A stretch of 58,273 bases of DNA from positions 1 through 58,273 of IMG/VR virus record IMGVR_UViG_3300009158_000058; one strand, 5' to 3'. Each line of letters starts with the position of its first letter. Within the stretch, counting starts at the first letter, position 1. Below the pieces are notes generated by a model. The model made no database searches. It was not told where the DNA came from and worked only from the letters and a program-made list of their open reading frames with translations. The stretch comes from a virus. The position numbers and the translations under genes are program-made. Below, piece by piece: positions 23,893 to 30,277 of the stretch.

Positions 23893-26426
23893 GAGAAGAA
23901 ATCCTCTATTGAACTTGTTTTTTCTGTTGACCACTTCATACAATCAAGAATAACTTTGATTGGTTCCAAGAATGCCTTATCGAACTGCATATCATAGTCG
24001 ATATATTGTTGCAGTTCAAACTCTTTTGGTAAACGAGATGGATACGAGATAACTGTATCTTTAAATGGATTTGGCATTTTAAGGTAAGTAAACTTAACCT
24101 TTTCACCTTCTTGAATGAGTGGATATTTTTTGGTGAGATCCAATCGTTTTAGATTGTTGTTATAGATAATTGCACCTTTAACATGAATTGGCGTACCTTT
24201 TTTATAAAGGTTAACCGCATCAGAATAGGTATTTAGGCCATTGAGACCACGGGGAAAAGAAATTTCTTCCACAGGCAACTTCTTAAACTCTTTTCTAAAA
24301 TCTGCAATAAAGGTATGAATATCATCTTGAGTTCCATTCACCATTAACTGAATTGCCTCTTTCATTTTTTCACGAATGGCGGATGGTGTGGAAGATTTAA
24401 TCATTTCCAAACCCATCACCTTCATTTGTGGTTCATTGTATTGAACACCCTCATTGTTATACACATTGAGAATATATCGTTTCTTGGCAGTCCAAATACC
24501 TTTATCAGAAAGGCCTTCACGCTTCATCTGCATCTTTTGTTCATACGCATGAACATATTCAGCCAATTCATCATAAGACTTATCGATATATGGTTGTATC
24601 TTTTCTTCACAGATTTTATCCATGAGAGAAATTACTTTTTGTTTATCTGAGGTATCTTTAATGAACTTATTAACCAATTCTCCCATACGGAGATAGATTG
24701 AATCGGTATCAGATGCAATCACATAGTCTTTATCATCTGTACCAAGAATCTTATTCATCCAAGCATTAATTTTGTTTTCAATCCATCTTATGGATAACTG
24801 GCCTGCTGTTGTAACACCCAAGGCCATGCGTAGGTCATAAAAACGAAAATACTGAGAACCCAAAGCACCATAGGCAGAGTTAAGAGATACTTTCTTGGCC
24901 AATTGTATGTTGTTATACTTAGCAATTCGCTTTTCAATTTCATAAAGTTTGTTAGAATCTTTTTCATTTTCATATTCTTGTTTTGCTTTTAACATCAACT
25001 GTTTGAACTTACTTCTATCTGTATACATTTCTTCCATCATCTTAGGCAAGAAACCTTGAATGTCGGTACGGAAGAATTGACCATTTGGAGTAAGAGTTAC
25101 ATCTTGAAGATTGGTGGTATTGATTGATTTACTTAACATCTTATCAACAGAAACACCTTGAGAAAGAACCTCACGCATTTCATCTGTGTAGTTCTCAGGT
25201 TCAATCAAAGTTTCAGGACTGATATTATATTGCATCATCAAATGTGGATACAAAGAGTTCAAGTCAAATGAGGCAACCCAATCATGTAGTCCAGTTTGTG
25301 GCACTTTAACATATGCACCTTCAAATGCAGAATCTTTATCTTTGGTAACTCTTGGCGGAACAATAATATCTTTCTCAAACAAATAAGCATATGTCAAAGA
25401 ATCCCACATACGAGTTTGTGCAAAGACATCTTCAAAGTTTGTTTTGGTATCATATGCCAAGGTTACTGCCAATTCAAGTAACTTTAACTTTTCTTCCAGT
25501 TTGATAATGAGTTCAACGTCTTTAATGTTATACTCAATAAACAGTTGATAATTCAAACGATAGAGTGAGTGTAGATTATCATAATCATCATATGCAATCT
25601 TACCTTCACCAAGTTCTACTTGAGCAATATTATCTAAACGATACGATTCTTGTGACTTACCACCTGGCGCATACCATTTGTATAGTTCAATATAGTCCAA
25701 CGATTCAACACCAACAAGACTATAAGAAGTCATTTCACGACCATTGATGATGGCCTTGCGTTCTGTAATATAATTCCAAGGTGAAAGTTTTTTAGTTTCT
25801 GGTTCACCAAGAATTTTATTAAAACGATTTACAAGATATGGTATATCAAAGAACTTAGTATTCCATCCTGTGATAATATCAGGATAGTGGTCTTTCCAAA
25901 AGTTCACAAATGATTTACAGAGATTATATTCATCTTTACAACGGAAATAAATTTCTTTGCCTTTTACTTCATACTCACCACAACCAAACACATACGATTC
26001 ACTATTGGTGAAGCGAATACAAATTGCTGTGATAGGTTCATTTGCTTGATATGGGTCAGGAAATCCATTCTCAGAACCTACCTCAATATCGATTACAGCG
26101 ACAGATACTTTATCATAATCATAATCAACCATACCTCTATGTTCATCTGCAATATAGGCATACTCAAATCGTGTTTGACCATAAATTTTGGAGGCACCAG
26201 AAACGCCATCAAATTGTTTGATGAAATCTTTTGCCTTTTGAATTGTGCCAAAGATTTTTTGGTCGAGATAATCACCATCGAGTGAAGTGACGTTTGTAAT
26301 CTTTTTGGATGGCAAATAAAGAGAAGGCGAATACTCAATTTTCTCTTTTATTCGTTGACCATTTTTGATGCCACGATACAGAATATTGCCGCCAATACTC
26401 TGAACATTTGTATAGAAATTTGCCAA
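23889..26426 (-). CDS. 43: DNA polymerase, family B (T4 gp43-like)
   Basis: An 845-residue replicative polymerase with proofreading exonuclease (T4: 898). Exo I motif DIEV is at 113-116, Exo II region NTKFFDIPYL near 195; polymerase motifs DLNSLYPHLM (A), KKVSLNSAYGALG (B) and ASDTDSIYL (C) are all present and intact. The first codon of the frame is TTG, preceded by AGG at about seven bases; no in-frame ATG lies nearby upstream, and the N-terminus aligns with gp43 from here. TTG initiation may keep expression low. The gene follows the Sm-like gene by one base and shares its promoter. Confidence 0.96.
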   Translation of the reverse strand: MANFYTNVQSIGGNILYRGIKNGQRIKEKIEYSPSLYLPSKKITNVTSLDGDYLDQKIFGTIQKAKDFIKQFDGVSGASKIYGQTRFEYAYIADEHRGMVDYDYDKVSVAVIDIEVGSENGFPDPYQANEPITAICIRFTNSESYVFGCGEYEVKGKEIYFRCKDEYNLCKSFVNFWKDHYPDIITGWNTKFFDIPYLVNRFNKILGEPETKKLSPWNYITERKAIINGREMTSYSLVGVESLDYIELYKWYAPGGKSQESYRLDNIAQVELGEGKIAYDDYDNLHSLYRLNYQLFIEYNIKDVELIIKLEEKLKLLELAVTLAYDTKTNFEDVFAQTRMWDSLTYAYLFEKDIIVPPRVTKDKDSAFEGAYVKVPQTGLHDWVASFDLNSLYPHLMMQYNISPETLIEPENYTDEMREVLSQGVSVDKMLSKSINTTNLQDVTLTPNGQFFRTDIQGFLPKMMEEMYTDRSKFKQLMLKAKQEYENEKDSNKLYEIEKRIAKYNNIQLAKKVSLNSAYGALGSQYFRFYDLRMALGVTTAGQLSIRWIENKINAWMNKILGTDDKDYVIASDTDSIYLRMGELVNKFIKDTSDKQKVISLMDKICEEKIQPYIDKSYDELAEYVHAYEQKMQMKREGLSDKGIWTAKKRYILNVYNNEGVQYNEPQMKVMGLEMIKSSTPSAIREKMKEAIQLMVNGTQDDIHTFIADFRKEFKKLPVEEISFPRGLNGLNTYSDAVNLYKKGTPIHVKGAIIYNNNLKRLDLTKKYPLIQEGEKVKFTYLKMPNPFKDTVISYPSRLPKEFELQQYIDYDMQFDKAFLEPIKVILDCMKWSTEKTSSIEDFFS

Positions 26427-26427
26427 G

Positions 26428-26739
26428 TTAACCTGTAATTAGTTGTTTTGTTGGTGGAAGAACAATACCTGAACCAAAGATTGAATTATAGTTAGTAATA
26501 AAATCTTCTGCTGGTGTATATGAGTATACTATATTCTTCTTAGCCAAGGCAACCGTGGCATCAGTTTTTTGTTGGGCATGAATCGGAAATGGTGCAAAAC
26601 CAACAGAAGGTTTACCATCAGGACCTCGAACTACTGCAATACCAACCGGATTAGTTAGTACCAGTTCTGTTTCAGATTCAGATTCTACTTCACCAAGAAC
26701 ATCTTCACCAGTTACCAATTTAAGTGCTAAAATTTTCAT
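26428..26739 (-). CDS. Sm-like small protein, paralogue 1
   Basis: A 103-residue protein starting MKILALKLVTGEDVLGEVESES, a strand-turn-strand pattern with GEDVxGEV that resembles the Sm1 motif of LSm/Hfq proteins. A paralogue with the same start (RLKNGEDIIGDL) is encoded at 41887-42255. Sm-like proteins bind RNA; here regulation of phage mRNA such as the downstream polymerase message is possible but unproven. It is the first gene after the strong minus-strand promoter at 26783-26811. Confidence 0.55.
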   Translation of the reverse strand: MKILALKLVTGEDVLGEVESESETELVLTNPVGIAVVRGPDGKPSVGFAPFPIHAQQKTDATVALAKKNIVYSYTPAEDFITNYNSIFGSGIVLPPTKQLITG

Positions 26740-26754
26740 ACTATTCCTTTTTAA

Positions 26755-26762
26755 TATAAATA
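26755..26762 (+). promoter_or_regulatory. Late promoter box TATAAATA on the plus strand
   Basis: Perfect late consensus on the plus strand, 70 bases before the coiled-coil gene; the only well-placed plus-strand late box found. Confidence 0.6.
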
Positions 26763-26782
26763 CCTATAATGATTTGAGTTAC

Positions 26783-26811
26783 AGTATACTATTTTTTGTC
26801 TTTTTTGTCAA
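26783..26811 (-). promoter_or_regulatory. Sigma70-type promoter of the polymerase operon
   Basis: TTGACA, 17 bases, TATACT on the minus strand, with about 37 bases of leader to the Sm-like gene. It should drive the Sm-like gene, polymerase, membrane protein, UvsX and gp41. Confidence 0.82.
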
Positions 26812-26831
26812 CACTTTAATGGTATACTTAG

Positions 26832-27275
26832 ATGCCTGATCCAATATCTGCTGGCGGACAGACCGCTGTTTCCTCTTTAAAAAGTGCTCAAAATGTTGGT
26901 AAACAATTGGGTGCCGTGGTCGGTGACCAACAAGCCGACATGGAAAGAGCCGTTCAACAACAACATAAGGCACGGGTTCAAGCCAAGCTCGCAGAAGAAA
27001 GACGGGCTACTATGTTGGAAGTTCGTGCTGTGGAAAAATACGAACAGCAAAAGGCACATGAACGAGAGTTAGAAAAACTCAAACAAGATACTATCCGAAA
27101 ACATGGAAAAAATGCTTGGACTGAAGTGGAGGCATTAAAGTCTAAACTACAAAAGGAAAGAGAAGAAGAAAACAAATTAGTAGACAAAGACCGTCAAAAA
27201 CAAATTCAAGTTTTTTGGTGGTGCATGACTGCTTCAGCATTAATAACTTATTTTTTTAAGTTGTATAAAATATGA
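26832..27275 (+). CDS. Coiled-coil protein with C-terminal membrane anchor, plus-strand
   Basis: A 147-residue protein: a Gly/Ala-rich start (MPDPISAGGQTA), then about 90 residues of highly charged coiled coil (EERRATMLEVRAVEKYEQQK) and a final hydrophobic helix (FWWCMTASALITYFF). It would be tail-anchored in the membrane. It is one of only three plus-strand genes in the window. A TATAAATA late box on the plus strand lies about 70 bases upstream. No obvious ribosome site precedes the ATG, so translation may be weak. Function unknown; lysis or envelope association is plausible. Confidence 0.62.
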   Translation: MPDPISAGGQTAVSSLKSAQNVGKQLGAVVGDQQADMERAVQQQHKARVQAKLAEERRATMLEVRAVEKYEQQKAHERELEKLKQDTIRKHGKNAWTEVEALKSKLQKEREEENKLVDKDRQKQIQVFWWCMTASALITYFFKLYKI

Positions 27276-27361
27276 AAGATGTGCAACCATTCATATTCGT
27301 AGCCGTTTTGATTCTCTGTTTAACACTAATGGTAGTAGAATCGGGAGCAGTATTTAAATAA
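27272..27361 (+). CDS. 29-residue membrane microprotein
   Basis: A tiny product, MKDVQPFIFVAVLILCLTLM and nine more residues, that is almost entirely one transmembrane helix. Its ATG overlaps the stop of the coiled-coil gene (ATGA), which suggests translational coupling and supports it being real. A lysis-inhibition, holin-partner or membrane-stress role is speculative. Confidence 0.5.
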   Translation: MKDVQPFIFVAVLILCLTLMVVESGAVFK

Positions 27362-27379
27362 ACTGAAAGTGAGATAACT

Positions 27380-27466
27380 ATGAATAAATTGCCTCAAATA
27401 ATTTTTACCATATGTTTAATTGGCAGTCTTATAATCATGACGCTAGAAGTTTTAGCAAAACACTAA
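27380..27466 (+). CDS. 28-residue membrane microprotein
   Basis: MNKLPQIIFTICLIGSLIIM followed by eight residues: a second single-helix microprotein, 18 bases after the first and similar in plan (short polar head, one helix, charged end). Weak purine-rich ribosome site (AAGTGAG). Its stop overlaps the stop of a convergent minus-strand gene by two bases. The pair may act together. Confidence 0.45.
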   Translation: MNKLPQIIFTICLIGSLIIMTLEVLAKH

Positions 27467-27576
27467 CTCGATTGGTTTTGTTTTTCTTTTAGTTTCTGTT
27501 CGGCTTCAATTCGTTTGAATTCGTCATCCAAATTTTTGTCGTCCTGTTCTTGAACAGGATCATGTTCTTGTGTCAT
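27463..27576 (-). CDS. Small charged protein (37 residues)
   Basis: A 37-residue, helical, highly charged peptide (starts MTQEHDPVQEQDDKN) linked to the gene before it by an ATGA overlap. The coupling and the clean ribosome site of the first gene of the pair support translation. No function can be assigned. The gene contains the inverted repeat at 27542-27559. Confidence 0.42.
   Translation of the reverse strand: MTQEHDPVQEQDDKNLDDEFKRIEAEQKLKEKQNQSS
27542..27559. repeat. Inverted repeat at the convergent gene ends
   Basis: TCCTGTTC and GAACAGGA around TT, within the 37-residue minus-strand gene and past the plus-strand island. It could form a CTTG-capped hairpin for plus-strand transcripts, but no T-run follows. 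Confidence 0.4.
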
Positions 27577-27695
27577 CTTCCCCTACCTGCTTTGCGTTGC
27601 ACAGTCATCTTAGGAACAAATGTTTGTTTTGGTTTTGGTTGTTGTGGTGCTTTTTGAATTGGTTTGATTACTGCTGGTTTCTTTTGTTCAGTCAT
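27573..27695 (-). CDS. Small Pro/Lys/Gln-rich protein (40 residues)
   Basis: MTEQKKPAVIKPIQKAPQQP and 20 more basic residues, ending RKAGRGR: an unstructured, positively charged peptide with alternating Pro and Lys. A strong ribosome site (AAGGAGA, 6-7 bases before the ATG) sits between it and the tRNA gene upstream. It may bind nucleic acid or membranes. Unknown family. Confidence 0.45.
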   Translation of the reverse strand: MTEQKKPAVIKPIQKAPQQPKPKQTFVPKMTVQRKAGRGR

Positions 27696-27708
27696 AACAT
27701 CTCCTTAG

Positions 27709-27782
27709 TGGTTGCGGATCCTGGACTCGAACCAAGAACTGAGGATTATGAGTCCTCTGTGATTCCTTTTCACCAACCCGCT
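27709..27782 (-). tRNA. tRNA with CAT anticodon (Met or lysidine-type Ile)
   Basis: Cloverleaf folds with D stem GTGA/TCAC, anticodon stem GAGGA/TCCTC around CTCATAA, T arm TTCGAGT, and encoded CCA. The anticodon CAT can be elongator Met or Ile(AUA) after lysidine modification; sequence alone does not decide. Odd feature: position 1 is A opposite A72, so the first acceptor pair is broken, as in initiator tRNAs (which have C1 x A72). Confidence 0.85.
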
Positions 27783-27787
27783 ATAGA

Positions 27788-28045
27788 TTAAAAAATTAAT
27801 ATTACGTGTTCGATAGCAACAACATACAATTCTTTTTCAATTTCTTTACCAGAAACTTTAACTGCGCCATTCCAATTAATTAGAACTTCATCACCTACAG
27901 AAACTTCATCAACTTTAGGACCAATAGATTCAACTAATGCTCTATCAGGACCTTCTGATGATTTGAGAATAATACCAAATTCAGTTTGTTTTTCTCCAGC
28001 AATTCGTGAAACAATAATCTTATCTTTCATAGGTTGCAAAACCAT
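27788..28045 (-). CDS. GroES-like co-chaperonin (T4 gp31 analogue)
   Basis: An 85-residue single-domain protein with the GroES plan: MKDKIIVSRI at the start, a probable mobile loop (about 16-30, GEKQTEFGIILKSS), ALVESIGP strand, and SVGDEVLINWNGAVKV. Compare GroES 97 and T4 gp31 111 residues. It should cap the host GroEL and help fold large phage proteins, above all the major capsid protein. The gene is between tRNAs and lies just upstream of the CAT tRNA. The roof hairpin seems short, so it is a compact version. Confidence 0.72.
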   Translation of the reverse strand: MVLQPMKDKIIVSRIAGEKQTEFGIILKSSEGPDRALVESIGPKVDEVSVGDEVLINWNGAVKVSGKEIEKELYVVAIEHVILIF

Positions 28046-28303
28046 AATTTACCTTTCAATCAAATTAGTATATAGTCCATTATTGAGAATACTGTTTCGT
28101 GTTTAAGAACTAATGGGTGGAATTATCATAAAGTATAGGCGCCTATCTTTATGCGTTACCACTCGTCAGTCGTTCTCTCAGCTTTGCGTTTTCAATCTAA
28201 CTTTTGCGTTGTTAGATAATCTCCTTATAGCGGACACGGTTTCTGAGATAGTGATTTCCCTAACAGTTGGGATTGCTTATTCTTTCTTTCACATTCTCAA
28301 TGA
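28046..28303 (-). other. Non-coding gap between GroES-like gene and tRNA-Gly, structured
   Basis: No convincing reading frame on the minus strand (ATG starts are followed quickly by stops). On the plus strand a long frame crosses the tRNA genes and is judged spurious. The gap holds the near-perfect palindrome at 28127-28153 and a smaller hairpin with arms TCTAAC/GTTAGA near 28194-28216. It could be an untranslated leader, a processing spacer or a small RNA. Confidence 0.4.
28127..28153. repeat. 27-base palindrome with one bulged base
   Basis: The arms CATAAAG(T)ATAGGC and GCCTATCTTTATG are complementary apart from one unpaired T, with no loop, so it is best seen as a double-strand protein site or a cruciform rather than a terminator. 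It lies about 80 bases upstream of the GroES-like gene, in the leader of that transcript. No T-run follows. Confidence 0.7.
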
Positions 28304-28377
28304 TGGAGCGGGATATTGGAATCGAACCAATGACTGGAGTTTGGAAAACTCTAATTTTACCATTAAACTAATCCCGC
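28304..28377 (-). tRNA. tRNA-Gly (TCC)
   Basis: Acceptor GCGGGAT pairs with ATCCCGC, D loop TTTAATGGTAAAA is the usual glycine type, the anticodon loop TTTCCAA gives TCC, T arm TTGG/CCAA with TTCGATT, and CCA is encoded. Anticodon stem has one mismatch at its outer pair. Helps reading GGA codons, which are common in an AT-rich phage. Confidence 0.92.
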
Positions 28378-28382
28378 AAATT

Positions 28383-28449
28383 TGGAGCGGTGGTCTGCTT
28401 TGCTCAGATAACAAAAGAGGGTATCTTCTGTCGTGCTATCACACACCGC
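28383..28449 (-). ncRNA. tRNA-like or degenerate tRNA element with encoded CCA
   Basis: Lies five bases upstream of tRNA-Gly. The ends GCGGTG and CACCGC pair for six bases followed by T and CCA, as in a tRNA acceptor stem. Inside there is a 5-base stem AGATA/TATCT around an 11-base loop and a short GTG/CAC hairpin, but no normal T loop (TTCRA) or D arm. It may be a decayed tRNA or a small structured RNA that uses tRNA 3' processing. Confidence 0.35.
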
Positions 28450-28510
28450 ATTTAAACCATAATACACTACTTATGTTACTTTGTCAACAACTTTGTGTGG
28501 TATATTTTGA

Positions 28511-28585
28511 AGTGAAAGGTGAGATTCGAACTCACGGATTTACGGCTTTGCAGGCCGTTGCATTGGACCACTCTGCCACTCTCAC
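28511..28585 (-). tRNA. tRNA-Cys (GCA)
   Basis: Acceptor GTGAGAG/CTTTCAC (one G-T pair), anticodon stem ACGGC/GCCGT around CTGCAAA gives GCA, T arm GTGAG/CTCAC around TTCGAAT. The sequence after the discriminator is TCA, so CCA is not encoded and must be added by the host. The D stem is weak. Confidence 0.88.
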
Positions 28586-28596
28586 ATTGTATCCTA

Positions 28597-28758
28597 TTAT
28601 AGACAATAGCCTAAGTTAATGCACATAATAGGATACAATTTTTTAGACTTCTCGGAACGCCTTACTGCTTTGTTACTCTTACGATGAACTCCTGCTTTAC
28701 GAAACAATGCCAATTTGACAAGATAGTTTCGTGGTTGAGGAGTAGTTTTCTTTTTCAT
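28597..28758 (-). CDS. Small basic protein within the tRNA cluster
   Basis: A 53-residue product starting MKKKTTPQPRNYLVKLALFR, very basic in the first 40 residues (HRKSNKAVRRSEKSKK) with a neutral tail (ends NLGYCL). A good ribosome site (GGGAGAG, 6-7 bases before ATG) supports it. It could bind RNA or DNA. It sits between tRNA-Tyr and tRNA-Cys and shares their promoter. Similar small basic proteins occur in T4-like marine phages, but I have no assigned function. Confidence 0.6.
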   Translation of the reverse strand: MKKKTTPQPRNYLVKLALFRKAGVHRKSNKAVRRSEKSKKLYPIMCINLGYCL

Positions 28759-28807
28759 AATACTCTCCCGATTGTAAAGTTTTTTAAAATTATTGTAAAG
28801 TTAAATT

Positions 28808-28891
28808 TGGTGGAGCATCTTGGGATCGAACCAAGCGTGCCAGAGGCGGCGGATTTACAGTCCGCTGAATCACCATTGATTCTTCTGCTCC
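28808..28891 (-). tRNA. tRNA-Tyr (GTA)
   Basis: 84 bases with the long variable arm of tyrosine tRNAs (CGCCTCTGGCACG region), anticodon stem GCGGA/TCCGC around CTGTAAA (GTA), acceptor GGAGCA../..TGCTCC, T loop TTCGATC, encoded CCA. Confidence 0.93.
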
Positions 28892-28892
28892 G

Positions 28893-28967
28893 TGGTACAC
28901 CTAAGGAGAATCGAACTCCTCTTCCCGCCGTGAAAGGGCGGTGTCCTAACCGATAGACGATAGGTGC
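28893..28967 (-). tRNA. tRNA-Glu (TTC)
   Basis: Acceptor GCACCTA/TAGGTGT (G-T at the end), D arm GTC..GAC with GGTTAGG, anticodon stem CCGCC/GGCGG around CTTTCAC (TTC), T arm GGAG/CTCC around TTCGATT, encoded CCA. It is one base from tRNA-Tyr and about six bases after the likely start of transcription. Confidence 0.93.
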
Positions 28968-28979
28968 ATTAAGTGAACC

Positions 28980-29007
28980 ATTATACACGAACCATACAAT
29001 ATGTCAA
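28980..29007 (-). promoter_or_regulatory. Sigma70-type promoter of the tRNA cluster
   Basis: Minus strand reads TTGACA, 16 bases, TATAAT: a consensus pair. Transcription would begin about six bases before tRNA-Glu, so the cluster is probably transcribed early by host RNA polymerase. It follows the terminator at 29038-29059. Confidence 0.8.
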
Positions 29008-29037
29008 GTGGCTGTTGTACCAAAACAACAAATAAAA

Positions 29038-29059
29038 AACCCTAGTAAAAACTAGGGTT
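29038..29059 (-). terminator. Rho-independent terminator after the metallopeptidase gene
   Basis: Nine-base arms AACCCTAGT/ACTAGGGTT with a four-base loop, followed on the minus strand by TTTTATT. About 23 bases past the metallopeptidase stop and just before the tRNA promoter, so it insulates the two units. Confidence 0.85.
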
Positions 29060-29081
29060 GAATGTTTGCCACTTATATAGT

Positions 29082-29585
29082 CTATTTCCACCCTAGTGGT
29101 TCTGGAATAATATCTGAATCTGGATTTTGAACACCTTGAAATACATTCCAAAGTTTTTCTTTAATAGCAAACTTGGTAAATAATCCAGCTTCATATCCGT
29201 GTGCTTCTATTTCCCAAGGTTGAACCCAATAATCAATCGTATCAGAATCAACCCTTTCACCTTTCCAACGAGTTAATTTTTCGTTGGTTTCTCCATAAAC
29301 ATATTGTTTAATATGAACCATTTCATGAGCTAGTGTTTTTAATATATCATAACCACTAATACCAGAATGAATTTCAATTTCAAATTCTCTTGGTTTACCA
29401 CTTTCGTTATAATCTTCAACAGAGGCATAACCGTAGGCTGGAATATCCTTATTGAATTTTATCCTAACAAATATGTTTTCCAACATTTTCTCGGATATTA
29501 ATTCTTTTGCGTAAAACTGAGCAGCCCTTTTAACGAACGGTCTAAATCGCTTTTTATCGGGACAACCAACTATACTTAGCTGCAT
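29082..29585 (-). CDS. Zinc metallopeptidase-like protein (HExxH)
   Basis: A 167-residue protein with TLAHEMVHIKQY: the HEMVH motif at 87-91 gives two zinc His and the catalytic Glu. A probable third ligand lies in PWEIEAHGYEAGLF near 124-134, giving a gluzincin or SprT-like layout. No signal peptide, so cytoplasmic. Target protein unknown; SprT-like enzymes can act on DNA-bound proteins. A CATAAATA box about 40 bases upstream suggests late expression, and a terminator follows. Confidence 0.72.
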   Translation of the reverse strand: MQLSIVGCPDKKRFRPFVKRAAQFYAKELISEKMLENIFVRIKFNKDIPAYGYASVEDYNESGKPREFEIEIHSGISGYDILKTLAHEMVHIKQYVYGETNEKLTRWKGERVDSDTIDYWVQPWEIEAHGYEAGLFTKFAIKEKLWNVFQGVQNPDSDIIPEPLGWK

Positions 29586-29623
29586 TTGGGTTTCTCCTTA
29601 GTAAATTGACCCAATACAAAGCA

Positions 29624-29631
29624 TATTTATG
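29624..29631 (-). promoter_or_regulatory. Late-promoter-like box (CATAAATA)
   Basis: One base from the T4 late consensus TATAAATA, about 40 bases before the metallopeptidase start. Confidence 0.45.
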
Positions 29632-29640
29632 ACCTGCATC

Positions 29641-29659
29641 AATTTCACCTGGTGAAATT
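29641..29659. repeat. 19-base palindrome at the dCMP deaminase stop
   Basis: Arms AATTTCACC and GGTGAAATT around a single T, overlapping the stop codon of the deaminase gene by two bases. Too tight for a normal hairpin loop and no T-run, so a dimeric protein-binding site is more likely than a terminator. Confidence 0.6.
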
Positions 29660-30146
29660 ACTTCTCCACCTTAGATACCATTATATCACACTTCTCCAAG
29701 AATGTCAAGCCGTCATTATCTCGATAGGAATGGCGGTAATATACCGATTTGACACCCATGGCATACATCTGTTTGGCACAGTCTACACAAGGTGCATGGG
29801 TTAGGAACATGGTAGAACCATCTCCAGAATCATTACTTTTGGCCAACTTAACGATTGCATTGGCTTCTGCATGAATCACTTCCGTTTTGGTTTTAATGCG
29901 TCCAACACCACCATCTTCGTCTTTGAATATCCATGGGTCGGTACTATATTTTTCTGGTATATTACCAATAAAATACTCTTTTTCTTCACATTCATTTGTC
30001 CAGCCTGCAGGCATACCATTGTATCCAATAGATATGATTCTATCTTCTTTTACCACAATGGCGCCCACCTGCAATCGTTTGGCAGAAGATAACTTAGCAA
30101 ATCTTTCTGCCACATCCATATAAGCATCAATAAATTTTTGTTTCAT
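29658..30146 (-). CDS. cd: dCMP deaminase
   Basis: A 162-residue zinc deaminase turning dCMP into dUMP, the precursor for dTTP. HAEAN (92-96) holds the zinc His and catalytic Glu; PCVDC (119-123) holds the two zinc Cys. GYNGMPAGW near 41 is typical of phage and eukaryotic dCMP deaminases. It starts at the rubredoxin stop with a one-base overlap. T4 cd has 193 residues; this form lacks part of the insert. Confidence 0.92.
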   Translation of the reverse strand: MKQKFIDAYMDVAERFAKLSSAKRLQVGAIVVKEDRIISIGYNGMPAGWTNECEEKEYFIGNIPEKYSTDPWIFKDEDGGVGRIKTKTEVIHAEANAIVKLAKSNDSGDGSTMFLTHAPCVDCAKQMYAMGVKSVYYRHSYRDNDGLTFLEKCDIMVSKVEK

Positions 30147-30277
30147 TATAAAATGTAATAATCTTCTTTACCTACACCACATTCAGGACATTCAAAAGTT
30201 TCAGGTAAATCTTTCCATTTACCTTCTGTCTGTTCATCGTGGACATGGCCACAAACTACACAAATATGTTGTTCCAT
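30146..30277 (-). CDS. Rubredoxin
   Basis: A 43-residue protein with both rubredoxin knuckles, CVVCG at 6-10 and CPECG at 30-34, plus the typical W..LPETFECP and VGKEDY. The four cysteines bind one iron and carry single electrons. The gene overlaps the rubrerythrin stop by one base and the deaminase start by one base (TAATG at both ends), which couples its translation to the rubrerythrin. It is probably the electron donor domain that in common rubrerythrins is fused to the C-terminus. Confidence 0.85.
   Translation of the reverse strand: MEQHICVVCGHVHDEQTEGKWKDLPETFECPECGVGKEDYYIL

Noticed and set aside
27542-27559. Inverted repeat CCTGTTC/GAACAGG as a LexA box
   Set aside because: The CTGT to ACAG distance is six bases rather than the eight of the enterobacterial box, and it lies inside a coding region.
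28113-28619. A 168-residue plus-strand open frame
   Set aside because: It runs across tRNA-Gly and tRNA-Cys on the other strand, its sequence is antisense to structural RNA, and no ribosome site was found.
29641-29659. Palindrome after dCMP deaminase as a terminator
   Set aside because: One-base loop and no T-run; better as a protein site or chance.
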